A DNA stretch of 32,567 nt from Clavulina sp. PMI_390. Taxonomy: Eukaryota; Basidiomycota; Agaricomycetes; Cantharellales; Hydnaceae. Of the stretch, positions 20,788-30,455 are shown one piece after another; the first letter of the stretch is position 1; every line of letters begins with the position of its first letter. Where the stretch lies: the NCBI GenBank assembly GCA_015039315.1, contig WIDE01000036.1:248723-281289 (forward strand). Reading direction: 5' to 3'. The translations under genes and the position numbers were made by a program. Below the pieces are notes generated by a model. It did no database searches. It worked only from the letters and a program-made list of their open reading frames with translations, and was not told the origin of the DNA.

Positions 20788-23527
20788 TCATTCTGCTACT
20801 GGTGGGGGTGGTGAAGGGGGCCATTGCTTAGAGTCTCTACTCTGGTTCTGCATAACGCGCAGCCCATAATGCGAACTAACGAGGTCTGTATCCTTGATAT
20901 CTTCATGCCTGTTCTGATATATGAGCTTCACTATCAAGAAAAAAAAAACCTTCTGCCACACTCACTCATTGGCGATGTGATTCGTCAACGACAGCAGCGT
21001 GTAACCATACCCACCACCAAGACATAGAAGGCACGAGTATTTTGGCTCTCCAGACGCCGATTGTGATCCAGTCCATAGCGGCCCAAAGCTCGCCGTTTCA
21101 TGGTCTTCAAGTCTTCTCCATGAGCTCTCCTTCGCGTCAACATCTTTATGCACATGTGCCCAGTGATACCGCTATATTTACCAAACAGACGGGTACGATA
21201 GTTAGTAGGAATAAACAAATCAACATACGAAAATCGAGCGTACGGCAGCTTCCCAATGCATTCCCTGATCCCCACAAAGGAGACAGAGTATATAGCTGGC
21301 GCCACTATATAGATCGTTCTGGGTACAAGTCGAGGGGTCCATGCCATAGAGTTCAATCAGCCCACGCATCAAATTGGAGCCAACCAGATCAAATTTCCAC
21401 TTTCTCTGGAGCCTTTCTGTGTCAATCTTGCGATCGCCCCAAGGGATAAAGTTATATCCTCGATGAGCGTATGGATAAAAGTACCCCTTGATTGAAGAAA
21501 TCTCTGCGTCCTGAAATACGGCGACAGCAAGGTTTAAGGCTTCCTTGGCGGAAAGGGAGGGTGCTAGTTCCATCGCGGATTGGAGCACAGCAAAAAAGTG
21601 ATCCTGGACAACCTGACTGGTATTCGTGACGAATCCGGAAGCAAGAGTCTGAATATGGGACGGAAGTGCAGTTTTCAGGGCGTCGTTGTGGTCCGCCTGA
21701 ATGATGCCGCATAGATCGTCTCCCGTCGCCCATTCGTCAAGTAGAGCCTAGAATTAGTGTTAGATTTGGCTTGCTACACAGGCAAGGGTGTAATTCACCT
21801 TGGCTTCTTTTGGTAAACGTGATTGGACTGAGTAGTTGCAATCTGGAAGATAGTCAAGAGTTGGGAGTCGAGCGCGACATTCTTCCCTTACTGCGTCCGT
21901 CATACGCGACGCTGAGATACTTTTTGCTCGATCATGAAGCACTTGAACAGCTTTATCAATATGCGGAAGTATCTCCGCTCTTTGATTCGCCCAAGCTATG
22001 AGTACAGTCAGTTGATCTATTAGGGATGAAATCGAGAAACACGACATACTTCGGCTGCTGAGACGTTTGGACAGGCGCATTGTAGGCATCTTACGAAAAG
22101 TAGAGTCGGGTATCGCGTCCAAAACACCTCGAGAATATCCATCGCCTTCAAGGTGACCCTTTAAGCTATAAGATTTATTAGTTATCCATGAGAAACAACA
22201 TAGTAAAGAAGTTGAAGAGTGTACTCTTCGATCCGTAGATTCCTCATCTCAGAGAGCTCGGTTTCGCGGTTACGAGTACGACTTTCGACCCAGGCGAGAA
22301 GAGCACCTGAGTACTGGTGATGGATACAATGCTTGAGGCCCCAACACATAAAGAGCCGGTGGAGTAGACGTACCTCTGCTTCTTCGTTTACAAATTTGGC
22401 CCTTTGTTGCTCAAAAGTTGCTAGTTCGGCAGCGTTTCCTTTGAGCTCGTTTAGCTGCTTTTCAATGGCAGAACATTCATCGCGTCGGTATAGTTCACCG
22501 GAAGAGTATCCTCGCTCTAGAGGCAACCGATGTTTCGTATCGACAGTAACCCGAAGTGTGTTGAAGGCATGAGGACTCACTCGTGCCTTGAATAGGGGAA
22601 ATCACGAGTAGCCGGCTTAACCTACTGTCAATGTAGTAGTCTACGCGTTTGTAGATTTCGTCGTCGCCAGTCACCCTGTATATCTGGTTGTTAAAGAAAG
22701 TTCGCAGTACACCTTCAGTTTCACAAGAGATCCACTCACAATCTGTTGCGGCAGCCTTGGCACCAGCGTCGCCTCATCCCACAGATCAGCGTTCGGCTAT
22801 TCGCGGGACATCCAGTCGCTCCACAGCCCTATCCATGTCAGGGATCTTAGCGAGGGTGACCCGAACTCCTTTTGGGGAATGGAGAGGGGCGGTGGATGTC
22901 GACGCACCTGGCAATAGTGTCCATACAACAAACAGGCGTATTGCTGCTCAGTGATATCAGCAGGGCATTGGGGTAATCCATCCACAGTGAGTCTTGCATA
23001 TCGCCAAATGGAGGCACTGGAGGCAGCGAGAAGAAAGAGGGCAAATATCTTCGAGCTTTGCACGAGGTGAAGGAGGTCCGCAGGCTGAACATGAGAACAG
23101 ATCTGAAACAACGCTCTCAGTAAGGACAATGGAGATAGAATTGTAGGGCGTACATCGCTAATAACTTCGTTCGGCATGATTATCAGCATGCTAGATAGCT
23201 TGCCTTTCTTGCGTTTCGGTGCCGGCTGTTTTTTGCCTCCAGTCGCTTTTCCCTTGCGAGGTCGAGCAGTGGGGACTTCATCGTCTACAAGCACTTGAAT
23301 GAGCCCAATGGTAGGTCAGCAGATGTAGGAAGCACTAGCCAGATTCCCAAAAGTCCCCGAGTTCAGTCTCACTACGACTTTTATCATCGTCAGTGTTCGG
23401 GGCAATCCCATTTGGCGGGGGTGTCGAGGCGGGGCTCTTGGAGGCTGGCAGATGGCGAACCCTGGAGGTCAATATGGGGAGTGGAGAGGATTACTAGGAA
23501 CACACCAATTCTTGTGCTGCGACGCAT
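20788..23527 (-). CDS. F-box/zinc-finger protein, copy 3 (complete)
   Basis: Thirteen exons (23527-23506, 23444-23376, 23293-23154, 23102-22908, 22828-22740, 22675-22581, 22516-22374, 22313-22225, 22165-22050, 21995-21799, 21747-21244, 21171-20966, 20908-20788) sum to 1986 nt, or 661 aa. The start is MRRSTRIASK. A basic bipartite-NLS-like segment (41-62, PRKGK...PKRKKGK) precedes the F-box (about 67-125: MPNEVISD, CSHVQPADLLHLVQSSKIFALFLL, SIWRYA, GLPQCPADITEQQYACLL). A Cys knuckle uses C141, C144, C149, C157, C164 and C167. Residues about 180-535 are helical. Finger 1 is C540-x2-C543-x12-H556-x4-H561; finger 2 is C600-x2-C603-x14-H618-x4-H623. The end is proline-rich (WPPSPPPPVAE), with no PIP box. 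An F-box binds Skp1, so this should be an SCF adaptor, probably nuclear; the target is unknown. The first two exon junctions are the least certain. Confidence 0.8.
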
Positions 23528-24877
23528 TCTGGCAGTAATAGTTTGTGAGACAAGAAGGGATTTTGGAGTCGAGTGAGGGCAAAAATAGGTAACAACAGCC
23601 CGTTCAGGCGTGACTGGAGCATTCGGGCCCATCATTCTGAAAATCTTCGGGCTTTGAATTGAGCTTCCTAAATCACATCACAACAAGACTGGATCGGCTT
23701 CCATTTTCTGGCATGTATTAAGGCACGAGTTACGAATGGGGCAGAGTGGTTGATTGTGGTGGCGAAAGTGAGACAAGGGGACTCAATGGCGACTTGGGTC
23801 TTGTGCTCGCAGCTGGAGGAGGTAGCTCGAGCGGCTTCGCGTTTGCTTGTTGGACAAATTCCATGGCACTGGGGAGAATAGCATTCTACCTGGAAGGGCG
23901 ACTGGACCCATGTCGTGTGTCTAGTTTGGTAGAGCAGCTGATCGAGTCCACGATATGGAGAATGCTGGGTGGGGGTGCAAAGTTGAGGCAGACATGGTGC
24001 TGAGTAGATGCGTCTTCTCGACACTCACAGACCTCCTAAACAGCTGAAACCAGTGGAAATAGTGAAATAGGACAGAGGCACTATTAGCGATAGCATATGA
24101 GAAGATTAGTGCTTCCTGCCCCGCTTCATGCTAGGCTTTGGCTCAGACTCGGATCTCCCTTCAGATTATTGCACAAATCCATATAGCGTACTGGAGGGGC
24201 TGGAAATCGGCGCTCAAGAGTGTCCAATTGATCGCCAGTCGGCATTCGGGCCCGCATGGGGCAGGATGGATGTCATAAATATAGGCTCTCAATGCTTCCA
24301 TTGGGATTTCGGAAGGTCAGCGTGAGACATATCACGATCGGCCTAAGTAATCTGAGGTAGACTGGCATCGTCGATAGGTGAACGACGTGAGCGGCAACGC
24401 AATTCAGATAAGGAAGATATGGGTAGCCGTATCAGAAGCTTGAGACTGTCGCTGAACAAGGTGGTCAAGAGGTGGTATGCATCTCATCGCGTTGGAGGCC
24501 GCGAATAGAACGCAAAGGGTGTTGGGGCAGGAAAGTAGGCAGATGGGAGACAGTTATCATATGGGATGGCGGGAGATGGGCTAATATTAGGGCCAATGGT
24601 GCTTTTTCTTAACCCCAACATTTTTTGGATAAAGTGTTCGCCCTAGTTCGTGAAGTGTATCGCCTCAACGACTTCCCCTTCAACGAGCTGGTGAGTCGGG
24701 CGAGCCTAAGAGGCGCATCTGTGAATGAGCTACGCTATTCCCATCACGAAGCTTTCGCCGCAGGATTTTTCAAGCTTATTCCCACAAAAAACCACAAGGA
24801 GAGTCAAGCGTTGCGTTTGAGGAGCGAGAGAGATTAATTGTTGGTGCTTGTTTACATCCTCCTCGACCCAAATCAGT
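23528..24877. other. Intergenic region, F-box copy 3 / dynein light intermediate chain
   Basis: About 1.35 kb between divergent genes, so both promoters lie here. I looked for spliced genes on both strands (notably 23668-24024 minus, 23746-24003 plus and 24625-24837 plus). I found neither ATG-led frames with family resemblance nor a tRNA. Confidence 0.5.
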
Positions 24878-27152
24878 ATGGACGAATCGTCGCGTCCAGC
24901 AACGCCAGAACAAAATCTTTGGGACTCGATTCTCAATTCCGTCTCAACAAGACGTTCAATTCCTTCAGGAAATGTGCTCATTCTAGGCGACCCATCGACT
25001 GGAAAATCGACCCTTGGAAACGCCCTCCTTCAACGCTCGGCTGAGGCAAAGGACGCGCGCGTTGTCGATGCCGCTGACGGATTCACGAAGAATGATTTTG
25101 CCTTGGGATACCAATGGTCAAACGTGAAAGAAGAGGGCGAAGAAGGTCAGCCGCATACTTCTCAGGTTGACGAACTTGATGGGCCTAAATTCTTGACCGT
25201 GATGCCTACGTCTTGGGTGCAAATAGATATTGTCGCAAGGCTATCCGTCTACACCGTTCCATCGTCAGATTCTTCTCACTTGACCCTGGTGCCCCAGTTT
25301 CTACCTCCAAGGACGGCTTTGCCTCGTACTCTGGCCGTAATTGTCCTCGACTGGACAAAACCGTGGACTTTCGTCGATCAGCTTCGTACATGGCTTTCGT
25401 GGATAGAGTCATGGGCTGGGAGTGATTCAAGCCGTGAAGCACAAGTCGTGCGCGAGGAGGGTCACGATCGCCGTACGTCACCGCACATTCCGCCCTCCTA
25501 TTCGTCCTCTCATTGCCTCCTAATATCCTACAGTAAAATCCCATCTCCAACATTATGTCGAGCCTACCTCTACTTCCGCCCCACTAGAGGGACTTACCGC
25601 CGTCACTTCGTCCATCAATTCTACCCTACTACCTCTCGGTGATGGATCCCTAACACACAACGTTGCTGGTGTGCCGATTGTTGTTGTATGCACCAAGGCC
25701 GACCTTATCGACGAAGAAGAGAATGTTGGTTTGGGGACTGTGAAGGGGAAGGGAGGCGAATGGGAAGAGAAAACGGATGCAGTGATGCAGGTTCTACGAA
25801 CCATAAGCCTACAATGTTCGTGACTATTGCCCCTCACTGCGCTTCCTAGCACTCACACCAATCTGACATCAATGGCTTGCTCATCGCTATTATTTCCCCA
25901 ATCTGATTACCATCCCGTACACAAAATCAGACGGCGCCGCACTTTTCTACACAACACCCCAGCCAAATACCCTTTCCACCCTCCGGCAATACGTTCTGCA
26001 CTTCCTCTTCACACCCCCTCCACCACCACCCGACTCTCCTCCGCTCAAGTATCCTTTCCCATTCTCCAGTACACCGAACACCCTCGACAGGGATCGTATC
26101 CTTGTCCCTGCAGGGTGGGACTCGTGGGGCAAGATCGCCGTGTTGAGGGATGGCTTTGACGCCTCCCGGTGGAGTGAAGCGTGGGAGAGGGATCTCGACG
26201 CTGAGGGTGAGCAGGAATTGCCGAGAGGTGGGGCCAGGGCATTGTTCCGCGAGATTATAGGAGACGATACTAGTTCGAAGGCATGCATCTTTGCTCAAAC
26301 GCCATCCACTCTAAATCCACATCTAACATCCTATGCTCTTTACTTAGACTGTCCCGCTACCAGCGATGGTCACTACTGATCCTGAGCAATCCTTCCTTCA
26401 ACACCACTTTGAGCTGCTCTCCAAGGATCGTGATCCACGCCAACAATTCCGACAGCCTCCACCCTCCTCTGCTGGTGCCGCTGCTGGCGGAGCAGAGGAT
26501 GGGTACGGTTCGTATGCAGGAGTGGTCGGCCCTATGGGCGGAGCGTCAAGCTTGAGCTTGCCGAGTGTGAGGGCGGCGATGCACGCTAACGATGATGGCG
26601 AGGGTGGCGCAGGCGACGTGGCTGGTAGGATATTGGGGAGAGTAGGAAGAAATGACACTGCTGGAGGATCTGCTCCTATTCGTAGGGTTCGGACCAGATT
26701 CTTATCACGAACTGAACCGCATCATCATGCTTACTACGTCCATGTTACAGGACTCCCGCTCTACCGCTCTCTCAAACGGGCTTAGTATCCCTTCTCTATC
26801 CGTCGCCACATCCGCGGGCCCTTCATCCGCATCGGGGACATCTCGTCCTGGCCCGCCTTCTTCAATCACCTCGTCCCGTGCAGCCGCTGCCGCTGCCCTC
26901 AATTTGCCGACTTCTCCAAACTCTGGGATCAGTCCAGGTGGAGGACTTGGTGCAGGCGAGGCGCAACGAGAGGTGCTTCAAAGCTTCTTCACGACGCTTC
27001 TGCAGAGCAAGACGGCGGGTAGCCCTGCGAGCCCGAGCAGTCCGTTGCCTGCTGTGAGGGGAATAAATGCTGGATCGAGAAGTAGGACAACTAGTCAGAC
27101 CACGTCGGGAGCAGGAGGGAATGCACCTGCGGGCGGTAATGGGGAGAGTTAA
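24878..27152 (+). CDS. Cytoplasmic dynein light intermediate chain
   Basis: Exons 24878-25145, 25227-25472, 25534-25815, 25931-26280, 26348-26686 and 26751-27152 sum to 1887 nt, or 628 aa. The N-terminal GTPase-like domain has a P loop GDPSTGKST (37-45), then ARLSVYTVPSS, LPRTLAVIVLDWTKPWTFVDQL, HLQHYVEP and VPIVVVCTKADL (an NKxD-like CTKAD). YGAALFYTT and FPFSSTPNTLDRDRILVPAGWDSWGKI complete the domain. The C-terminal half is a low-complexity linker with EVLQSFFTTLLQSKT (about 569-583), matching the short helix that binds cargo adaptors in animal LICs. The protein anchors to the dynein heavy chain and links the motor to cargo. The first intron (25146-25226) is 81 nt and has no in-frame stop; it is called because splicing gives EEDIVARLSVYT, as in the family. 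The fourth intron (26281-26347) has a GC donor. Confidence 0.93.
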
Positions 27153-27875
27153 GCGGGGGGCTACCATGTCGCATGTTCACTCCTTTTGATCCCATTTAAA
27201 TCACGCATTCACAATCATGCCAGGAGGAGTATTTCCGGCCATATCATGCTACGCTAAATCATTCGTATAGTTTGGAGATACCCTGCCTCGTCCTTTGTGG
27301 AAGTTTTCGCGACCCTACGCGCCGATCACTGAGTGACAACGTTCGCTTTTGTGTGGGACCACTGCTTGATTCATGCTACTTCCCGTAAAACGAAGACATC
27401 ATTCCTCCAACACGTGGGGACTAAATGCCGGAGCGGCACGCTTGACGCCCTTTATATTCCTCATAGCTTTATAAACAGCCTCAGCGCGCCAGTCTTTTGA
27501 GCGAATGATCCGAAAACTGACTTGAAATCGGTGCTGATGGGATCTTGAGACAGCCTCATGTGCGGCGCTCATCATTCATGGCAGGATTTGCGCGTTCTTG
27601 TTCTAACCCTGGCATCCGAGTGGCTGATACATTGATGTCCTCTTGGTCAGTATTAGTCTCGTGCCCGGCTTGCAGTCCGGCGCTCGGTTACGAAGACTCC
27701 TCCCAATAGGAGTTCTTGGCTCCCTCAACTCTAAGCAGACTTCCAAGATGATATAGATTACCAACAGTCGTCATGCATGGTACCTACATATAGGCAAAAT
27801 CTCTCAGCTTGTATTGGAGATTCCCTAGAAGAGTAGATAAATCGTAACAAGCACAATTTAGTTGGGCGTCATCGC
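27153..27875. other. Intergenic 3' regions, dynein LIC / F-box protein
   Basis: A 723-nt spacer between convergent stops. I see no gene. A short stem-loop near 27660-27700 resembles an anticodon arm but lacks the other tRNA parts. Confidence 0.5.
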
Positions 27876-29483
27876 CTAGTCTCTGATCTGAAACGGGCGA
27901 CTCACATCAAAAGTGACGCTCATGCGGGGGTCAAGAACGGGGACTTGAGCTAGAAGATGATCCAATGGTTCCAGGTACCCAGAGGCTCCTATCACGGAGA
28001 ACTTGGCCAGCGAAGGGATGTGCTTGCGCGTGACGGTCAAGCTTTGCGGGAGTCCACTACGCTTGATGAATGTGAGGAAGGCATCCGGATGTACTTGAAG
28101 CTCAAGGGAGGAGAGATTTGGGGGAAGGAGCTGATGGCAATTCCAGGCGGGATACCGAGAGGGGCGTCGCCATGCTGGTAGATCTCCCCTATCGTCCGGG
28201 TCATCATCCTCATCATCCTCGTCGCGAGGTTCGTCGATCATACTGAACCACTCAGCGCCTTCAAATATAATCGGTAAAGAGACCCGTAGGGTCTCAAGCG
28301 CGCCAAAAGCAGACAGGGAGCGAATGAACGGGGTATCGTCATCCCAATAATATTCGATGCGCTCAGTCACTAGGGTGAGCTCTCTCAGAGAAGAGGCGTG
28401 TCTCTCGAGACCGGGGAGAAGCTCGGAAGCGTTGAAAGGGTCGGGCCTCTCGACTTTTGAGGAAATTCGATATTCAAAAGTAGTCAGATGCAAGGGAAGC
28501 CTCAATACTTCGGCTACGATTTCGCACGACGCCGACGAGCTTTGGAGGTGAAGAGCCGTGATGGCGCTTGACATGGCTCGAATGGCGTACCCACGTGAGA
28601 ACTTGGTGATGGATGAAGCTTTATCAGAAGTTGACGCGCGCGCTATTCTGATACGAGGAGGGTGTCCTCCGTAGAATCTCGACATTGTCATGCGTTGGAG
28701 CGAGGGAAGGGTCATAAACGCCAGAAGCTCCTCGGTGTCAAACCCGCCCTATAATGAAGCATCAGAGTATGTTCTCATGAGAGAGGAGTCTCGTACATCT
28801 GTGTCGTAGTCTCCTACAGGGTCAACAGAAATCGACAGCTCAACAATCGACTGAAGGGCAGCAGGAATCTTGCCTCCGAACGCTCCAAAGCACGAATACG
28901 CGATGAAGTTCAGAGGACCCTTCGCTTCGACAGATAGAGATTGAAGCTTGGGAAGTAATTGCAAGAGGGTAATAAAAAGGCCGTCTGCACCACCGTGCCG
29001 TACGAGACCGGTTTTCAGACCCAGCGGCTCAAGGGCCTTGAGGATGATTGACAGATCTGGTCCGTCATCCGGACAGTCAGAAAGAAGCTCCTCTACCTCA
29101 CCCTCAGAGACAGCTTCATTCCACGAGGCCAAAGTAGACTCAAACTCATCCCATTCAACACCCAGGGAAGATACAAACAGTTGACGAACGTGTTTGCCTA
29201 GTGGTGGGCGCAGTAAGATTGCGCGAGTGAAACAAAGGATTTGGCGGTACGATATCGTGGCTTTATGCATTGGATATATTAAGGACCAATCGAGCAAAAT
29301 AAGGCGAACATCTCGATACAGGACCATGTCTGCGATTGCCCTGAAATTATGGGAGACCTGTGTGCAAGAGAGGAGATTTGTTGTATGGGAGGGGCTACGC
29401 GCGGCGCCTCTCCCATCGGGCACCGACAACTCTTTGATCACCTGTAGTGCGAGCTCGGTGGGTAAGTCAGACCACGTGCCCAT
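27876..29483 (-). CDS. F-box protein with LRR-like body
   Basis: Exons 29483-28797 and 28748-27876 give 519 aa. The start MGTWSDLPTELALQVIKEL begins an F-box (about 3-60), ending NFRAIADMVLYRDVRLIL, as in many fungal F-box proteins. The remainder has repeated L-x-x-L-x-(L/V) segments (LPKLQSLSVEAKG, LETLRVSLPIIF, LSSLELQVHP, LAKFSVIG) in the manner of degenerate leucine-rich repeats used for substrate binding. An acidic insertion (DEPRDEDDEDDDPDD) lies near residue 412. It is unrelated in sequence and intron pattern to the three F-box/zinc-finger paralogs. The frame is open 52 codons upstream, but the F-box context favours this ATG. The substrate cannot be inferred. Confidence 0.78.
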
Positions 29484-30147
29484 CGTGGAGATAGTGATTC
29501 GTAGTGGATGTCCCTGGTTCCCACGGTCCCTCTGTGTAACCCGCGCACTAATTTCTCTTCCTCGACTAATCTGGCGATCACTTGGGCAAGCCCAACCAAC
29601 TTTAGCGTGGCGGTTGACTGAAATATATATCAGGCGCACAAGGCACCTTGGTGCCTATCACTGCCAGTTCACCACTCCTTGAAAAGTCTTGCTTGAGAGA
29701 GGGGAGATAAAATTCACGAGACGAAGATTCGAAGCGAACGATGATGGGAGTCAGTGGCAAGAAAGCATCTTGGGGTCTCAGTGGTGCAGGTTGGGGAACA
29801 ATGTTCGAGGAAACTCGGAGGCAGGTCACCTTCCTCGTGTTGCTCCAGTTTTTATGTGAGTCAAATACGATTAATACCAGCGTAGCAAACTTGTTTGAGG
29901 AACATGCCTCTTATCGGCGCTGTAGCTCAGTCAACTGAAAATCAACCCTGGTCAGCTCCTTGGTCTTAACTCTGCAACGTGATTTGACCGAGGGTTAAAG
30001 CTTTGTGGACACTCGTACTGCGGTGGCCCCACCCAGCTACGTTCTTCGACTAGCCCCCTATCCACTGTGAGTAGTTGTGCCCAACAATCCCCTGAAATAT
30101 AAATTTGACCAGTCGCTACCGCAGAAGACAAGGCCTGCTTGTGTAAC
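29484..30147. promoter_or_regulatory. Divergent upstream region, F-box protein / H3-like ORF
   Basis: This 664-nt stretch holds the promoter of the F-box gene and whatever drives the H3-like ORF. A TATA-like AAATATAAAT lies at about 30095-30104, some 45 nt before the ATG at 30148, which would be close for a start site. A small ATG-led frame at 29741-29938 has no recognisable domain and is not called. Confidence 0.4.
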
Positions 30148-30455
30148 ATGGCACGAACCAAGCAAACGGCCCGTAAACAATGCGGTGGACGCGCCCCACA
30201 TAGAAAAATTAGTGAGCTTCACTGAGCCGTCTCAGTTCACCTTCGCGGTGATGCGACATCACCTGGGAGCCTAATCATACCTTTGCCGTTACTGTAGGAG
30301 AGCGATGGCGTCGTGGGACTGATCATTTGTACCGTTCCAGAATGAAATCCAAGCCAAAGCTCTATCGTTCTCAGTCCCCCTCTAGCAGCATGTGGGGTGA
30401 GGGAAACGTAGAGCCCAAGGATTTGAGCGAGCCAGAAACAGAGCAGGCGGAATGA
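30148..30455 (+). CDS. Histone H3-derived short ORF (H3-tail mimic or decayed H3)
   Basis: Exons 30148-30211 and 30298-30455 (intron GTGAGC...CTGTAG with a CTAAT branch-like site) give 73 aa. After Met, residues are identical to histone H3 from Ala1 to Lys9 (ARTKQTARK). GG (12-13) and AP (15-16) are also kept, but S10 is Q, T11 is C, K14 is R, R17 is H and K18 is R. Exon 2 starts RERWRRGT. In ungapped register with H3 40-56 it keeps R40, R42, G44, T45, L48, R52 and K56. H3 residues 21-39 and everything after about 57 are absent or unrecognisable, so no histone fold can form. The tail is basic then acidic (DLSEPETEQAE). It is either a decayed H3 copy or a small protein that still presents the H3K4/K9 peptide. 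Expression is unproven. Confidence 0.5.

Noticed and set aside
27655..27705. Possible tRNA-Cys (stem around CTGCAAG on the minus strand)
   Set aside because: Only an anticodon-like hairpin fits. No T arm with TTCRA and no acceptor pairing could be found on either side.
29741..29938. Small plus-strand frame with GSGKK/GLSGAGWG-like start and a hydrophobic patch
   Set aside because: No family recognised. The possible splice after about 29856 gives no convincing continuation, so it is left uncalled.
29915..29965. GCGCTGTAGCTCAGT, which looks like a tRNA 5' half
   Set aside because: The sequence leaves the tRNA pattern after the D stem. No T arm follows within 80 nt, so it is at most a chance match or a fragment.
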